Source: Opitutaceae bacterium TAV5
GTDB lineage: Bacteria; Verrucomicrobiota; Verrucomicrobiia; Opitutales; Opitutaceae
Direction: 5' to 3'
Assembly: GCA_000242935.3 (NCBI GenBank)
Contig: CP007053.1
Span: 496,001-560,000, forward strand
DNA length: 64,000 nucleotides
The position numbers were made by a program, and so were the translations under genes. Within the stretch, counting starts at the first letter, position 1. Each line of letters begins with the position of its first letter. Below are positions 16,755 to 27,312 of the stretch, one piece after another. A model generated the notes under the pieces. It had not been told where the DNA came from and did no database searches. It was given only the letters and a program-made list of their open reading frames with translations.

Positions 16755-18206
16755 ATGCCACCTCCCGTCGCCCCCCGTCCGAATCGCGATTCCGTCACCA
16801 CCATCCGTGACGACGGTTCGCGCCTGTTCCTTCATCCGGCGGACGCCCGCGGACGGTTCACACGCTGGCGCCGCCTCTCCGGCTGGCTCCTCATCGCCTT
16901 CTACCTCGCTCTCCCCTGGATTCCCGTCAACGGCAACCCGGCCGTGTTTCTCGACATCGCCGAACGCCGTTTTCACCTCTTTGGCGGCACCCTCGCTTTC
17001 CAGGATGCGTGGCTGATGTTTTTCGGCATCACGGGGCTCGGCTTCTCGCTCTTTTTCATCACCGCCCTCCTCGGTCGCGTATGGTGCGGCTGGGCCTGCC
17101 CCCAGACCGTCTTTCTCGAACACCTCTACCGCCGTGTCGAACGCTGGATCGAGGGCGACGCCGTCTCCCGCCGCCGGCTCGACGCCGCGCCCTGGACCCG
17201 CGCCAAGACCGCCAAACGCATCGGGAAGCACGTTGCGTTCGTCCTCCTCTCTGCCGGCATCGCCCACCTGTTTCTCGCGTACTTCGTATCCATTCCGCAA
17301 CTATGGTCGATGATGACGCACGCTCCCGGCGCGCATTGGGCGTCCTTCGTTTTCATGGCCGTGGCGACCGGCATCCTCTATTTCAACTTCGCCTGGTTTC
17401 GCGAACAGCTCTGCCTCATCATCTGCCCCTATGGCCGCCTGCAATCCGTGCTCATCGACGACAACTCGCTCGTCATCGGCTACGACGCCCGGCGCGGTGA
17501 ACCCCGCGGCCGCCCCACGCGCACCACTGCCGCCGATCCCGGCGCGGCCGGCATCGGCGACTGCATCGACTGCCACCGCTGCGTGCAGGTCTGCCCCACC
17601 GGCATCGACATCCGCCAAGGTCTTCAAATCGAGTGCATCGCCTGCGCCGCCTGCGTGGATGCGTGCGACGAGGTGATGACCAAGCTCAAGCGCCCGCGCG
17701 GCCTCGTGCGCTACGACTCGACCAACGGCCTCGCCGGGCAGCGCACCCACTGGCTGCGCCCGCGCATTTTTGTCTACCTCGTGCTGCTCGCCGTCGGCGG
17801 CGCGGTGGCGACCTTCGCGTTCTCCACCGTGCGCCCCGCCAGCCTCGGCGTCACCCGCCAGACCGGCGCGCCTTACTTCGTGACGGCCGACACCGTCCGC
17901 AACCAGTTTTCCGTGCGTATCGTCAACAAACGTACCGGACCTGTCCGTTTCCGCGTCACCGCAGAACCGGTCGCCGCGTCCGCCGCCGTGCCCGCGCCGC
18001 CGATCCAGCAATTCGGTTTCGACGGCCTGCTGGAAATCGCCCCGCTCGCCGAGGAAGTCCGGCCCTTCGTGATCCAGCAAAAACGCGCCGACTATGCCGG
18101 CAACTTCCGGTTTCTCCTCCGCGTGCAACCCGAAGACGGCTCTTTCACGCTGGAGCGTGAACTCGAATTCATCGGGCCCGACGCCGAACTGCTCCGCGAG
18201 GAGTGA
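16755..18206 (+). CDS. ccoG: CcoG (FixG/RdxA) ferredoxin-like cbb3 maturation protein
   Basis: 483 residues, membrane-bound Fe-S protein of the CcoG/RdxA family, which reduces Cu(II) to Cu(I) for cbb3 maturation. Four to five membrane helices lie in the first 200 residues, with the conserved motifs RVWCGWACPQTVF and FREQLCLIICPYGRLQ. Two 4Fe-4S clusters follow (CIDCHRCVQVCPTG from residue 270, then CIACAACVDACDEVM), then another helix and a C-terminal immunoglobulin-like domain. It closes the cco cluster; its copper-reductase role fits the His/Cys-rich CcoS-like protein at the cluster's start. Confidence 0.95.
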   Translation: MPPPVAPRPNRDSVTTIRDDGSRLFLHPADARGRFTRWRRLSGWLLIAFYLALPWIPVNGNPAVFLDIAERRFHLFGGTLAFQDAWLMFFGITGLGFSLFFITALLGRVWCGWACPQTVFLEHLYRRVERWIEGDAVSRRRLDAAPWTRAKTAKRIGKHVAFVLLSAGIAHLFLAYFVSIPQLWSMMTHAPGAHWASFVFMAVATGILYFNFAWFREQLCLIICPYGRLQSVLIDDNSLVIGYDARRGEPRGRPTRTTAADPGAAGIGDCIDCHRCVQVCPTGIDIRQGLQIECIACAACVDACDEVMTKLKRPRGLVRYDSTNGLAGQRTHWLRPRIFVYLVLLAVGGAVATFAFSTVRPASLGVTRQTGAPYFVTADTVRNQFSVRIVNKRTGPVRFRVTAEPVAASAAVPAPPIQQFGFDGLLEIAPLAEEVRPFVIQQKRADYAGNFRFLLRVQPEDGSFTLERELEFIGPDAELLREE

Positions 18207-18306
18207 TCCCCGCGGCAAGGCCGCCCCGTCCGCAAGGCAACACAAGCGGAGGTCTTCCGTCACAGCGGAAGGAAGCGTTCTTCGCCGGCCCCCTTCCCCC
18301 CTTCTC

Positions 18307-19455
18307 TCAGTTCGTCGAAATCGTGAGCACCGGCGGACGGCCCTCGCCGCTCGTATCGGTCATGGTGAAAAGCAGCATGAGCAGCGAAAAAGCCCGTTTT
18401 GTCCGCAAGTCGCCGTCATCGATCCAGAACCAGCGTCCGCGGTACGGGATGGAAACCAGCACGTCCTTCGGTTCGCGCGAACCGCTGTGTATGAAAAAAC
18501 GGATACGCTCCCGTTCGACGGAGTCGGCCGTCGTGTCCATCGGCGGCGCCCCTGCCGGAATGCCCGGCGTGGCGCGCCCGGCCACGATATCCTCGTCGGG
18601 GATTTCCACGTGCATCGCCAGGGCGCCGGTCACGTGCAGCAATGAGCGCGTCTGCACCGCAATCTCGGTGTCGGACGAGGCGATGTTGCCATGGACGAGC
18701 CTGAATTCGGTTGCATCGGGATTCAGTCCGAGGAGCCGGCGAAGCTCGACCGCCTGTTCCGCCACCTCCGGAGGCACGTTCTTCGAACGGATCGTCAGCA
18801 AGGTGGCCGGCTGCGCGTCATCCTTGCCGGTGATCACGCGGATGCTGATGACGCCCGACCGCTGCAACTCGTTCATGAGCAAAGCCACGCGCAGGAAACG
18901 CGGATCGGCGAGGCGGGTGGATTCCTCGTTGCCCAAACCGTTGATCGCGCTCGTCCCGAGCAGCAGCATCGCCTCGGCCGGCCAGCCTGCCTGGATCGTC
19001 GAAAACAGGGCCGCGGGCGAAAGCGGCGTGACGAGGCCGGCCACGAACTTGTTCCCCGTCATCGGCGTGTAGGTGATCGTCGGCCGGTCGATGTAGCGAC
19101 CCTCCATGCGGGCGCTGCCGAAGCTGTCGGCCCGTCCGCCGGGACCGTGGATCTCGGCGCCGAATCCGCCGAACATCTCGATCTGGTAACCCGCCACGAT
19201 CTGGCCGACATCCACGTAGATCGGCGGGTCGAGGTAGCGGAGCTTGACGATGTTGAGCAACGTCTGGCGTTTCCATGATTCGGTGACGGCCGAGCTGTAG
19301 TCGAAACGGTCGCGCGCCACCGAGGCCGGTCCGATCGACCTGCACCCGGAAACGCCGCAGGCTACAGCCACAACGACAGCCGCCAGGACAGCGACCGGAG
19401 AGAGGTAAACGAAGCGGGAGAATCGACTCCGCTTCGCGCGACAAGCTGGATGCAT
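18307..19455 (-). CDS. Conserved lipoprotein of unknown function
   Basis: 382 residues. A long basic N-terminus precedes a hydrophobic segment (about 17-35) that ends in the lipobox GVSGC (Cys38), so it should be anchored in the envelope. The mature part begins with SIGPASVARDRFDYSSAV and KRQTLLNIVKLRYLDPPIYV, a block seen in uncharacterised lipoproteins of proteobacteria and planctomycetes. Later there are RSLLHVTGALAMHVEIP and IHSGSREPKDVLVSIPYRGRWFW. No catalytic motif is visible. The ATG at 19455 gives the signal peptide; the much longer open frame upstream is a shadow of tyrS. It is divergent from tyrS. Confidence 0.7.
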   Translation of the reverse strand: MHPACRAKRSRFSRFVYLSPVAVLAAVVVAVACGVSGCRSIGPASVARDRFDYSSAVTESWKRQTLLNIVKLRYLDPPIYVDVGQIVAGYQIEMFGGFGAEIHGPGGRADSFGSARMEGRYIDRPTITYTPMTGNKFVAGLVTPLSPAALFSTIQAGWPAEAMLLLGTSAINGLGNEESTRLADPRFLRVALLMNELQRSGVISIRVITGKDDAQPATLLTIRSKNVPPEVAEQAVELRRLLGLNPDATEFRLVHGNIASSDTEIAVQTRSLLHVTGALAMHVEIPDEDIVAGRATPGIPAGAPPMDTTADSVERERIRFFIHSGSREPKDVLVSIPYRGRWFWIDDGDLRTKRAFSLLMLLFTMTDTSGEGRPPVLTISTN

Positions 19456-19599
19456 GGCAAAAGCGAACGGCAAAACCGGACCGCGGCAAACGCCAATTAA
19501 CGGCCGCCAGCGACCGGCCCGGCGACGGCCGGTTTGTGGACGGACTCCCAAAACACCCTTGCGCCGCCCCGCGCCCCTGAGTTTGGCTGGCGTTCGATT

Positions 19600-20904
<1,305 letters not shown>

Positions 20905-20942
20905 GTGGCGCGGGCTTTTTCAGCCAAACGCCCGCTTCCGAA

Positions 20943-21146
20943 GTGGCACGGCCATCCTGGCCGTGGACGGCGCGAAAGCGCCGCAACGTGGCATGGGCTT
21001 CCAGCCCATGATTTGGTTCCCGGCTGGCAATGTTCACGGGCTGGAAGCCCGTGCCACTGCGGGAGAGGCAACGCACACGGGCAAGGAGCCCGTGCCACGC
21101 GCGAGCGTCCCGTCCGCCAGCGGAGCGGCAGCATTCCCGGCGCTCC
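20943..21146. repeat. GTGGC-type REP-like array between tyrS and recA
   Basis: Two plus units (GTGGCACGGCCATCCTGGCC at 20943; GTGGCATGGGCTTCCAGCCC at 20988) are followed by two minus units (CACGGGCTGGAAGCCCGTGC about 21035-21057; CACGGGCAAGGAGCCCGTGC about 21076-21098). A degenerate GGAGCGGCAGCATTCC piece lies at 21120-21136. The block fills the 245-base gap between the convergent tyrS and recA genes and has head-to-head symmetry. Confidence 0.85.
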
Positions 21147-21149
21147 CGT

Positions 21150-22229
21150 TTACTCCGCGGCCGGCTCGTCGCCGGTCACGATGGTGCCGCCGGTGACGTT
21201 GACCTTTTCGTAAATCGCCTTGCTGAGCTTTGCGGCCAGTTCGGGTTTTTCGCGGATCGTCTGTTTGGCGGCGTCGCGGCCCTGGCCGATGAGTTCGCCT
21301 TCGTAGGAAATCCACGCGCCCTTCTTTTCGAGGATCTTGTGCTCGATGCCGAGGTCGAGGAGAGAGCCGGTGCGCGAGATGCCCTCGTCGTACATGATGT
21401 CGAACTCGCACTCGGTGAACGGAGGCGCGACCTTGTTCTTGACCACCTTGATCTTGGTGCGGTTGCCGACGATCTTGCCGTCGGGCAGCTTGATCTGCTC
21501 CTTGCGGCGGATGTCGATGCGGATCGACGAGAAGAACTTGAGGGCGCGACCGCCGGGCGTCGTCTCGGGGCTGCCGAACATGACGCCGATCTTTTCACGA
21601 ATCTGGTTCGTGAAAATGAGAATGCACTTGGTCTTGCTGACCACGGCGGTGAGGCGGCGCATGGCCTGGCTCATGAGGCGCGCCTGGGAGCCGACGGTGG
21701 CGTCGCCCATCTGGCCGTCGAGTTCCTGGCGGGAAATGAGGGCGGCGACGGAGTCGATGACGATGACATCGATGGCGTTGGAGCGGATGAGCGCCTCGGC
21801 GATGTTGAGCGCGTCCTCGCCGCTGTCGGGTTGCGAGACGAGCAGGTCGTCGAGATTGACGCCGACAATGCGCGAATACTTCGGGTCGAGGGCATGCTCG
21901 ACGTCGATGAAGGCGGCGAGCCCGCCCTTTTTCTGGGCCTCGGCGATGACACTGAGACAGAAGGTGGTTTTGCCGGAGGATTCCGGACCGTAGATTTCGA
22001 TGATGCGGCCGCGGGGGAGTCCGCCGACACCAAGGGCGAGATCGACGGCGAGGGAGCCGGTCGAAAGCGTTTCGACCTGCATTTTGTGGGCGTCGCCCAG
22101 ACGCATGATCGAACCTTCGCCAAACTGCTTGGTGATGGCGGAAACGGCGAGATCGAGGTTCTTGCGGTCGGGAGTGCCGGCGACGGCGGGAGCGGAGGTG
22201 GTGGTTTTGGTGAGGACTGCTTTGGCCAT
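21150..22229 (-). CDS. recA: Recombinase RecA
   Basis: 359-residue RecA, the strand-exchange ATPase and SOS co-protease. The Walker [10 protein letters not shown] is at residues 81-89; EGSIMRLGD, the DSVAAL Walker B strand, the L1/L2 DNA-binding loops ([18 protein letters not shown] and [22 protein letters not shown]) and [12 protein letters not shown] are all present. There is a short extended N-terminus of about 20 residues. The gene converges with tyrS over a repeat array. A perfect 12-bp palindrome 93 bases upstream (22322-22333) may be an operator. Confidence 0.98.
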   Translation of the reverse strand: MAKAVLTKTTTSAPAVAGTPDRKNLDLAVSAITKQFGEGSIMRLGDAHKMQVETLSTGSLAVDLALGVGGLPRGRIIEIYGPESSGKTTFCLSVIAEAQKKGGLAAFIDVEHALDPKYSRIVGVNLDDLLVSQPDSGEDALNIAEALIRSNAIDVIVIDSVAALISRQELDGQMGDATVGSQARLMSQAMRRLTAVVSKTKCILIFTNQIREKIGVMFGSPETTPGGRALKFFSSIRIDIRRKEQIKLPDGKIVGNRTKIKVVKNKVAPPFTECEFDIMYDEGISRTGSLLDLGIEHKILEKKGAWISYEGELIGQGRDAAKQTIREKPELAAKLSKAIYEKVNVTGGTIVTGDEPAAE

Positions 22230-22321
22230 AATATGGCCTCAAAGTAGCGGGCGGGAACGAACCGGGGGCGAGGAGAAAATGGGGAGAGGTGTAAAATGAG
22301 GGGAAAGGACCTCGCCTGCCG

Positions 22322-22333
22322 GATGATATCATC
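22322..22333. promoter_or_regulatory. 12-bp palindrome upstream of recA
   Basis: GATGATATCATC is a perfect palindrome within the 234-base AT-richer gap between recA and the LysR gene. It is about 93 bases upstream of the recA ATG and could be an SOS or other regulator site. It is not an E. coli (CTG-N10-CAG) or Bacillus (GAAC-N4-GTTC) LexA box. The remainder of the gap holds A/T-rich stretches suitable for a promoter (22335-22375) and nothing else I can identify. Confidence 0.3.
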
Positions 22334-22463
22334 GGTAATCTATTGTCTATAAATGATAAATAATCCGTGATAACTGGCGGCACGAACGAGAGGGTGTGCC
22401 ATGTGTCTGAGCGAAATTTTCGTTGTTTTAGAAGATGCTGCGACACGAGGACGGGAGGCTCGG

Positions 22464-23444
22464 TCAGGGGAACCGGCCGGCGCCCGCTCCCGACCGGATC
22501 CGGATCGCCGATTTGTCTCGCGAGAGTTCGGCATTGTCCACGATCAGATCGCGGGCCACGGCGCGGCAGACGCCGGTGAACAGCGTCTCTGGCAGGCTCA
22601 GCCGCCGGCCTTTCCTGTAAAACACCATCCACCGCCGTCTCAGCGAACGGCGGCCCAGCGGCAGGCAGACGAGCGTGCCGGCCTCGATCTCGCGCATGGC
22701 GATCCAGCCCGGCAGCACCCCCACACCGAGGCCCAGACCGACCAGTTGCTTCACCACGTCCTCGTTGTCGCTCTCGATGAAGGCCCGCGTGGGGATGCGC
22801 TCCTGCCGGAAAAACGAGTCGATCAGCTCGAACATCGCCGAGTGCTCCTCGGGCAGGATCAGACGCGCCTCGGCCACCTGCGCGCGCGTCACCCGGCCCA
22901 GCTTCGCCCACGGATGCAGCGGATGGATCAGGAACCCCAGTTCATCCTCGGCCAGCTCGATCTGCATCAGTTCCCGGTAATCGCGCAGCAGCGGCGCCAC
23001 GCCGACATCGACCGTGCCCTCCAGCAGGCGCGCCACCAGGTCGTCCGCCTCCCGCTCCACGAGCGAGAGCGCCATTTGCGGGAAACTCTCGCGAAATTCC
23101 CGGATCAGGTTCGGCACGATGAACCGGCAGCCCGTCGGCGTGGAGCCGATGACCAGCCGGTGGCTGCCCCAGTCGCGTCCCGTCCGCATCTGCTCCCGCA
23201 CCGCCTGCAACCGCCGCACCATCTCCTCCGCCTCCGGCAGGAAGCGCTTCCCCTCCGGGCTGAGCGCCAGCGTGCGGCCCACCCGCTCGAACAGCTTCGC
23301 CCCCAGCGTCTCCTCCAGCATCCGGATGGCGTGGCTGAGGGCCGAGGGCGTCAGGCCCAGATCCTTGCCCGCCTTGTGCATGCCGCCGCGGCGCACGATG
23401 GCCACGAACGCATTGAGATGCCGGGTCTCGATCAAGGTATTCAC
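22464..23444 (-). CDS. LysR-family regulator, CynR/NAC-like
   Basis: 326-residue LysR-type regulator. The N-terminal winged HTH is HLNAFVAIVRRGGMHKAGKD followed by LGLTPSALSHAIRMLEETLG, and the sensing domain has the usual LVIGSTPTGCRFIVPNLIREF start. It is divergent from the cyanate/nitrate-type transport genes and is therefore their likely activator, as CynR is for E. coli cynTSX. The start is unclear: a GTG at 23444 (chosen, because LysR proteins begin 5-10 residues before this helix) or a TTG at 23510. Neither has a Shine-Dalgarno. Confidence 0.85.
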   Translation of the reverse strand: MNTLIETRHLNAFVAIVRRGGMHKAGKDLGLTPSALSHAIRMLEETLGAKLFERVGRTLALSPEGKRFLPEAEEMVRRLQAVREQMRTGRDWGSHRLVIGSTPTGCRFIVPNLIREFRESFPQMALSLVEREADDLVARLLEGTVDVGVAPLLRDYRELMQIELAEDELGFLIHPLHPWAKLGRVTRAQVAEARLILPEEHSAMFELIDSFFRQERIPTRAFIESDNEDVVKQLVGLGLGVGVLPGWIAMREIEAGTLVCLPLGRRSLRRRWMVFYRKGRRLSLPETLFTGVCRAVARDLIVDNAELSRDKSAIRIRSGAGAGRFP

Positions 23445-23504
23445 GCATGGAGGGCAGCATTCGGCGTGCCTCGTCTCGTCCGCGCCGCGCGCCTGTGCGA
23501 AATA

Positions 23505-23523
23505 ATTCAACGGTATGTGAAAT
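23505..23523. promoter_or_regulatory. Possible LysR binding site in the divergent promoter region
   Basis: An imperfect dyad AATTCA-N8-TGAAATT (arms TTCA and TGAA with an 8-base centre) lies in the short AT-rich space between the LysR gene and the first binding-protein gene. LysR regulators typically bind T-N11-A dyads between themselves and the divergent target. Location is the main support. Confidence 0.3.
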
Positions 23524-23541
23524 TAATTGAGCCATTTAAAA

Positions 23542-24714
23542 ATGCACATTCGCGTCTGCTGGCATCGCCGGTGCTCCAAAACCGGCATGACCGCACGACC
23601 CGCAGCACCGTCCTCCCGGCTCCGCCACCGGAGTCCCGTGCCGGATCGTCCCCTGCGCGTCGGCTACGTGCCCATGACCGATTGCGCGCCGCTCGTCGCC
23701 GCCCATGAGTTTGGCCTCTTCGAGCGTCACGGCCTGCGCGTCATCCTCAGCCGCGAGCCCGGCTGGGCCACCGTGCGCGAGAAAATGATCCTCGGCGAGC
23801 TCGACGCCTGCCAGGCCCCCGCCAGCATGGTCTTCGAGCTTTCCTGCGGGCTTGGCGTCGTCACCACGCCCAGCCTCACCGGCCTGGTCACCGCGCACAA
23901 CGGCAACGCCATCACCCTCTCCAACGAACTCCGGGACCTCGGCGTGCGCGACGTCTGGTCGCTGCGCCGCCTCATCGACCGCCACCGCGGCAGCCGCCGC
24001 TTCATCTTTGCCGGCGTCCTCGCGTATTCATCACAACACTACCTGATGAGGAAGTGGCTCCGCTCCGGCGGCATCGACCCCGAGCGCGACGTGGACATCA
24101 TTTTCCTCCCGCCGCCCCAGATCAACGTGTGCCTCGGCGCCGGGCACATCGACGGCTGCTGCGTGGCCGAGCCCTGGAGCTCCGTCGGCCTCCTGCGGGG
24201 CATCGGCTGGTGCGTCACGCTCTCCGCCGACTTCGATCCGATGCACCCGGAAAAAGTCTTCATGGTCCGCGCCCACTTCGACCGCGACCATCACGAGAAC
24301 CACCTGCGTCTCGTCGCCGCCCTCATCGAGGCCGCCCGCTGGTGCGACCAGCCGGCCAGCCGGGCCGAACTGGCCGACATCCTCTCCTCTCCCCGTTATC
24401 TCGACATCCCGCGCGATACCATCGCCAACGCCCTCATCGGCCCCTTCCGCATGGGCATGGATCAGGAAACCCCGGCGACGAATGCCATCGTGTTTCATCG
24501 CAACGATGCCAATCGCCCCACCGTGGCCAAGGCCCGCTGGGTCCTGCACGAGATCCATACCCACCGCCTCGGCGACGGTCTTCCCGAACTGTCCGACTCC
24601 GAAATCCGCGAACGCTACCGCGAGGACATTTACGAGGAGGCGCTTGCCCTCGTCGCTCCGCCCCGGCGGGCGCGTCCACGCGCAGCCTCGCCCGCATTTG
24701 CCTCCGTCGCCTGA
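23542..24714 (+). CDS. NrtA/NasS-like binding protein without signal peptide
   Basis: 390 residues of the NrtA/CmpA/NasS group that binds nitrate, bicarbonate or cyanate-like anions. Family blocks are LRVGYVPMTDCAPLVAAHE, KMILGELDACQAPASMVF, YSSQHYLMRKWL, DIIFLPPPQ, GHIDGCCVAEPWSS and the late KARWVLHEI. No signal peptide, lipobox or Tat motif precedes the domain, so the protein seems cytoplasmic, like the nitrate sensor NasS rather than a transporter subunit. The usual NasS partner, the antiterminator NasT, is absent. Starts at 23542 (chosen) and 23587 are both possible. It is the first gene of the cluster leading to cyanase. Confidence 0.78.
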   Translation: MHIRVCWHRRCSKTGMTARPAAPSSRLRHRSPVPDRPLRVGYVPMTDCAPLVAAHEFGLFERHGLRVILSREPGWATVREKMILGELDACQAPASMVFELSCGLGVVTTPSLTGLVTAHNGNAITLSNELRDLGVRDVWSLRRLIDRHRGSRRFIFAGVLAYSSQHYLMRKWLRSGGIDPERDVDIIFLPPPQINVCLGAGHIDGCCVAEPWSSVGLLRGIGWCVTLSADFDPMHPEKVFMVRAHFDRDHHENHLRLVAALIEAARWCDQPASRAELADILSSPRYLDIPRDTIANALIGPFRMGMDQETPATNAIVFHRNDANRPTVAKARWVLHEIHTHRLGDGLPELSDSEIRERYREDIYEEALALVAPPRRARPRAASPAFASVA

Positions 24715-24769
24715 AGTCCGCGCTTCCGCCGCGCTGTCATTTTCCGTCTTCACCTCAACCACACGTATC

Positions 24770-26272
24770 ATGATAGCAAATACATCGAAAATCCATCCGG
24801 GACGCTCCGCCAGCGCGCCCGTGTGCCATCGCTCCAACGTCAACGCCGACGCCCTCCGTGATTTCGAGGCCCGCCAGACGCCCGATTTTCGCGGCCTGGA
24901 GCACGGGCCGTGCGGCCGCGCCCACGTCCCGGGCGTCGAATGTCCCGATTGCGCCACCAGCCTCGCCGAACGCGCCCGCGCCGCGCTCACGCCCGCCACG
25001 CCCTCCATCGAGGACATCGTTTCCCGCCAGGTCGAGGATGCGATTATCCAGGCGGTGATCCCCGACCCCATGGTCCGCCGTACCTTCATCAAGCGCCTGG
25101 GCCAGGGCTCGCTCGCCGCGCTCATCTCCACCGCCCTCCCGCTCGACTTCGCCAAGGCCCTCGCCGCCGAGCCCGTGAAAACCGGCGCCATCGAGAAGCC
25201 CGATCTCTCCATCGGCTTCATCCCCATCACCTGCGGCACGCCCATCATCATGGCCGAGCCCATGGGTTTTTACAAAAAGAACGGCCTCAACGCCACCGTG
25301 CGCAAGGCCGCGGGCTGGGCCATCATCCGCGACTGGGCCGTCAACCGCGAGGTCGACGCCGTCCACATGCTCAGCCCCATGCCGCTCGCCGTCACCCTCG
25401 GCGCCGGCTCCCGCCCGCTCAACATGGTCGTCCCCGTCATCGAGAACGTCAACGGGCAGGCGATCACCCTGCACAACAAACACAAGGGCAAGGTCAAGGG
25501 ACCGCAGGACATGAAGGGGTTTCGCTTCTGCGTGCCCTTCGACTACTCGATGCACAACTACCTCCTCCGCTACTACCTCGCCGAGGGCGGGCTCGATCCC
25601 GACAAGGACGTGAGCATCCGCGTCATCCCCCCCGCCGAGATGGTCGCCAACCTCAAGGCCGACAACATCGATGGCTACCTCGGCCCCGATCCCTTCAACC
25701 AGCGCGCCGTGTATGAAAACGCCGGATACATCTTCATGCTGACGAAGGACATCTGGCCCGGCCATCCCTGCTGCACGCTCTCGCTGCTCGAGGAGTTCCC
25801 GCGCCGGTATCCGAACACTTTCCTCGCCCTCTGGCGTACCCTCATCGAGGCCACTTATTTCTCCTCCGATCCCGCCAACCGTGATGCCATCGCCAAGGCC
25901 ATTGCGCCCGCCAACTACCTCAACCAGCCCGAGATCGTGCTCCGCCAGGTGCTCACCGGCCGCTACGCCACCGGCCTCGGCGGCGTGGCCAGCACGCCCG
26001 ACCGCATCGACTTCGACCCCATGCCCTGGACCGCCATGGCCAAGTGGATACTCAGCCAGATGGTGCGCTGGAAACAGATCCCCGCCGATGTCGATTATGA
26101 GAAGATCGCCACGCAGGTTTACCAGGAGGCCGGCTGCAACGATCTCATCCGCGAACTGGGCCTCACGCCCAAGATCGCCCCGCCGAAGTCCTTCACCATC
26201 CTCGGCAAGGACTTCGATCCCGCCCGCGCCGCCGACTACGCCGCCAGCTTCGCCATTCCCGCCAAATCCTGA
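24770..26272 (+). CDS. NrtA/CynA-like substrate-binding protein with long N-terminus
   Basis: 500 residues. The binding domain starts near residue 143 (LSIGFIPITCGTPIIMAEPM) and continues as in NrtA/CmpA proteins (KGFRFCVPFDYSMHNYLLRY, NIDGYLGPDPFNQRAVYENA, DIWPGHPCCTLSLLEEFP). Before it is a twin-arginine motif, RRTFIKRL at residues 103-110, followed by a hydrophobic stretch, so export is probably by Tat. Unusually, about 100 residues precede the Tat motif, including C48 and a CPDC pair at 58-61. Such a leader would be removed or remain in the cytoplasm. The ATG at 24770 is the only one that fits the gap after the previous gene. It is the periplasmic subunit of the adjacent ABC transporter. 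Confidence 0.82.
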   Translation: MIANTSKIHPGRSASAPVCHRSNVNADALRDFEARQTPDFRGLEHGPCGRAHVPGVECPDCATSLAERARAALTPATPSIEDIVSRQVEDAIIQAVIPDPMVRRTFIKRLGQGSLAALISTALPLDFAKALAAEPVKTGAIEKPDLSIGFIPITCGTPIIMAEPMGFYKKNGLNATVRKAAGWAIIRDWAVNREVDAVHMLSPMPLAVTLGAGSRPLNMVVPVIENVNGQAITLHNKHKGKVKGPQDMKGFRFCVPFDYSMHNYLLRYYLAEGGLDPDKDVSIRVIPPAEMVANLKADNIDGYLGPDPFNQRAVYENAGYIFMLTKDIWPGHPCCTLSLLEEFPRRYPNTFLALWRTLIEATYFSSDPANRDAIAKAIAPANYLNQPEIVLRQVLTGRYATGLGGVASTPDRIDFDPMPWTAMAKWILSQMVRWKQIPADVDYEKIATQVYQEAGCNDLIRELGLTPKIAPPKSFTILGKDFDPARAADYAASFAIPAKS

Positions 26273-26351
26273 CGCCGCGGGACCGGCCCCGCCCTTCGCC
26301 CGCGCCACACGCGGGGAGGGGCGGCGGTCCGCCGCCACGCAAAAACTCATC

Positions 26352-27260
26352 ATGTCCGTTTCCTGTCTCATCGAAAAATTTTCCCGGCGCTTCGCGCCCT
26401 TCGTGCTCACGGTTTTCGTCGTGCTCGCCGGTCTCGTCGTCTGGTCCGCCCTCACACGCCAGCCCCGCCTCGACCCGGCCGACTTTTCACCCGACCAGCT
26501 CGAACTCATGGAGCTCAATGGAGACGTCATCCGCGATCCCGGCACCGGCGCCTACGCCTACAACCCCGCCAAGCGCCAGGGATTCCCCGGCCCCGGCGAC
26601 GTGTGGAACAAGACCAGGGAGGAGGCGCGCGAGGCTTTTGAGAGAAAAGGCACCAACGACCACGGCATCGCCTGGCTCGTCGGCTACACCCTGCGCCGCT
26701 TCTTCACCGGCTTCGGCGCGGCCTCCATCGTGGCCATTTTCGTCGGCGTTCTCATCGGCCTTTCCCCGCTCCTCTACAAGACGCTCAATCCCATCATCCA
26801 GTTCCTCAAGCCCATCTCGCCGCTCGCCTGGCTGCCGCTCCTGCTCTACTCGGTGAAAGACCCCTTCTGGACCGCCATCCTCGTCGTCTTCATGGCCTCG
26901 CTCTGGCCCACCGTGGCCAACACCGCCTTTGGCGTCACCAATCTTCGCAAGGATTATCTGCGGGTGGCCGACATGCTGGAGATGAATTTCGCGCGCCGCC
27001 TCTTCTGCGTGATCCTCCCCGGCGCAGCGCCCACGATCATCGCCGGCCTGCGCATCTCCTTCGGCAGCGCGCTCGTTGCCGTCGTCCCCGCCGAGATGCT
27101 CCTCGGCGAACTCGGCGTGGGCTACCTGAGCTGGATCGAGTGGAACAACCTCGACGTGGCCGGCGTGATCTTCGCCATCGGCGTCGTCGGCGTTGTCGGC
27201 GTCCTCCTCGACTTCGCGTTCAGCCGCCTCGCCTCCTGCTTCACCTACTCGGAAGGCTGA
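26352..27260 (+). CDS. ABC permease, NrtB/CynB-like
   Basis: 302 residues, the membrane subunit of a nitrate/cyanate/taurine-type ABC importer. A first helix (about residues 15-33) is followed by a periplasmic stretch of about 75 residues, then about five helices. The EAA coupling loop is ADMLEMNFARRLFCVILPGA, followed by GLRISFGSALVAVVPAEMLL and GELGVGYL, as in NrtB. The ATG at 26352 is 79 bases after the binding-protein gene. It is one subunit of the importer, with the ATPase following 52 bases downstream. Confidence 0.88.
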   Translation: MSVSCLIEKFSRRFAPFVLTVFVVLAGLVVWSALTRQPRLDPADFSPDQLELMELNGDVIRDPGTGAYAYNPAKRQGFPGPGDVWNKTREEAREAFERKGTNDHGIAWLVGYTLRRFFTGFGAASIVAIFVGVLIGLSPLLYKTLNPIIQFLKPISPLAWLPLLLYSVKDPFWTAILVVFMASLWPTVANTAFGVTNLRKDYLRVADMLEMNFARRLFCVILPGAAPTIIAGLRISFGSALVAVVPAEMLLGELGVGYLSWIEWNNLDVAGVIFAIGVVGVVGVLLDFAFSRLASCFTYSEG

Positions 27261-27312
27261 CCCGCCTTCGCCGTCTCCCGTCCGAACCAATCCGATACAC
27301 CTCCCGCCTTAC

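Noticed and set aside
19534-19599. Longer tyrS start
   Set aside because: These 22 codons are not part of TyrRS and no ribosome site supports them; the ATG at 19600 starts the conserved region.
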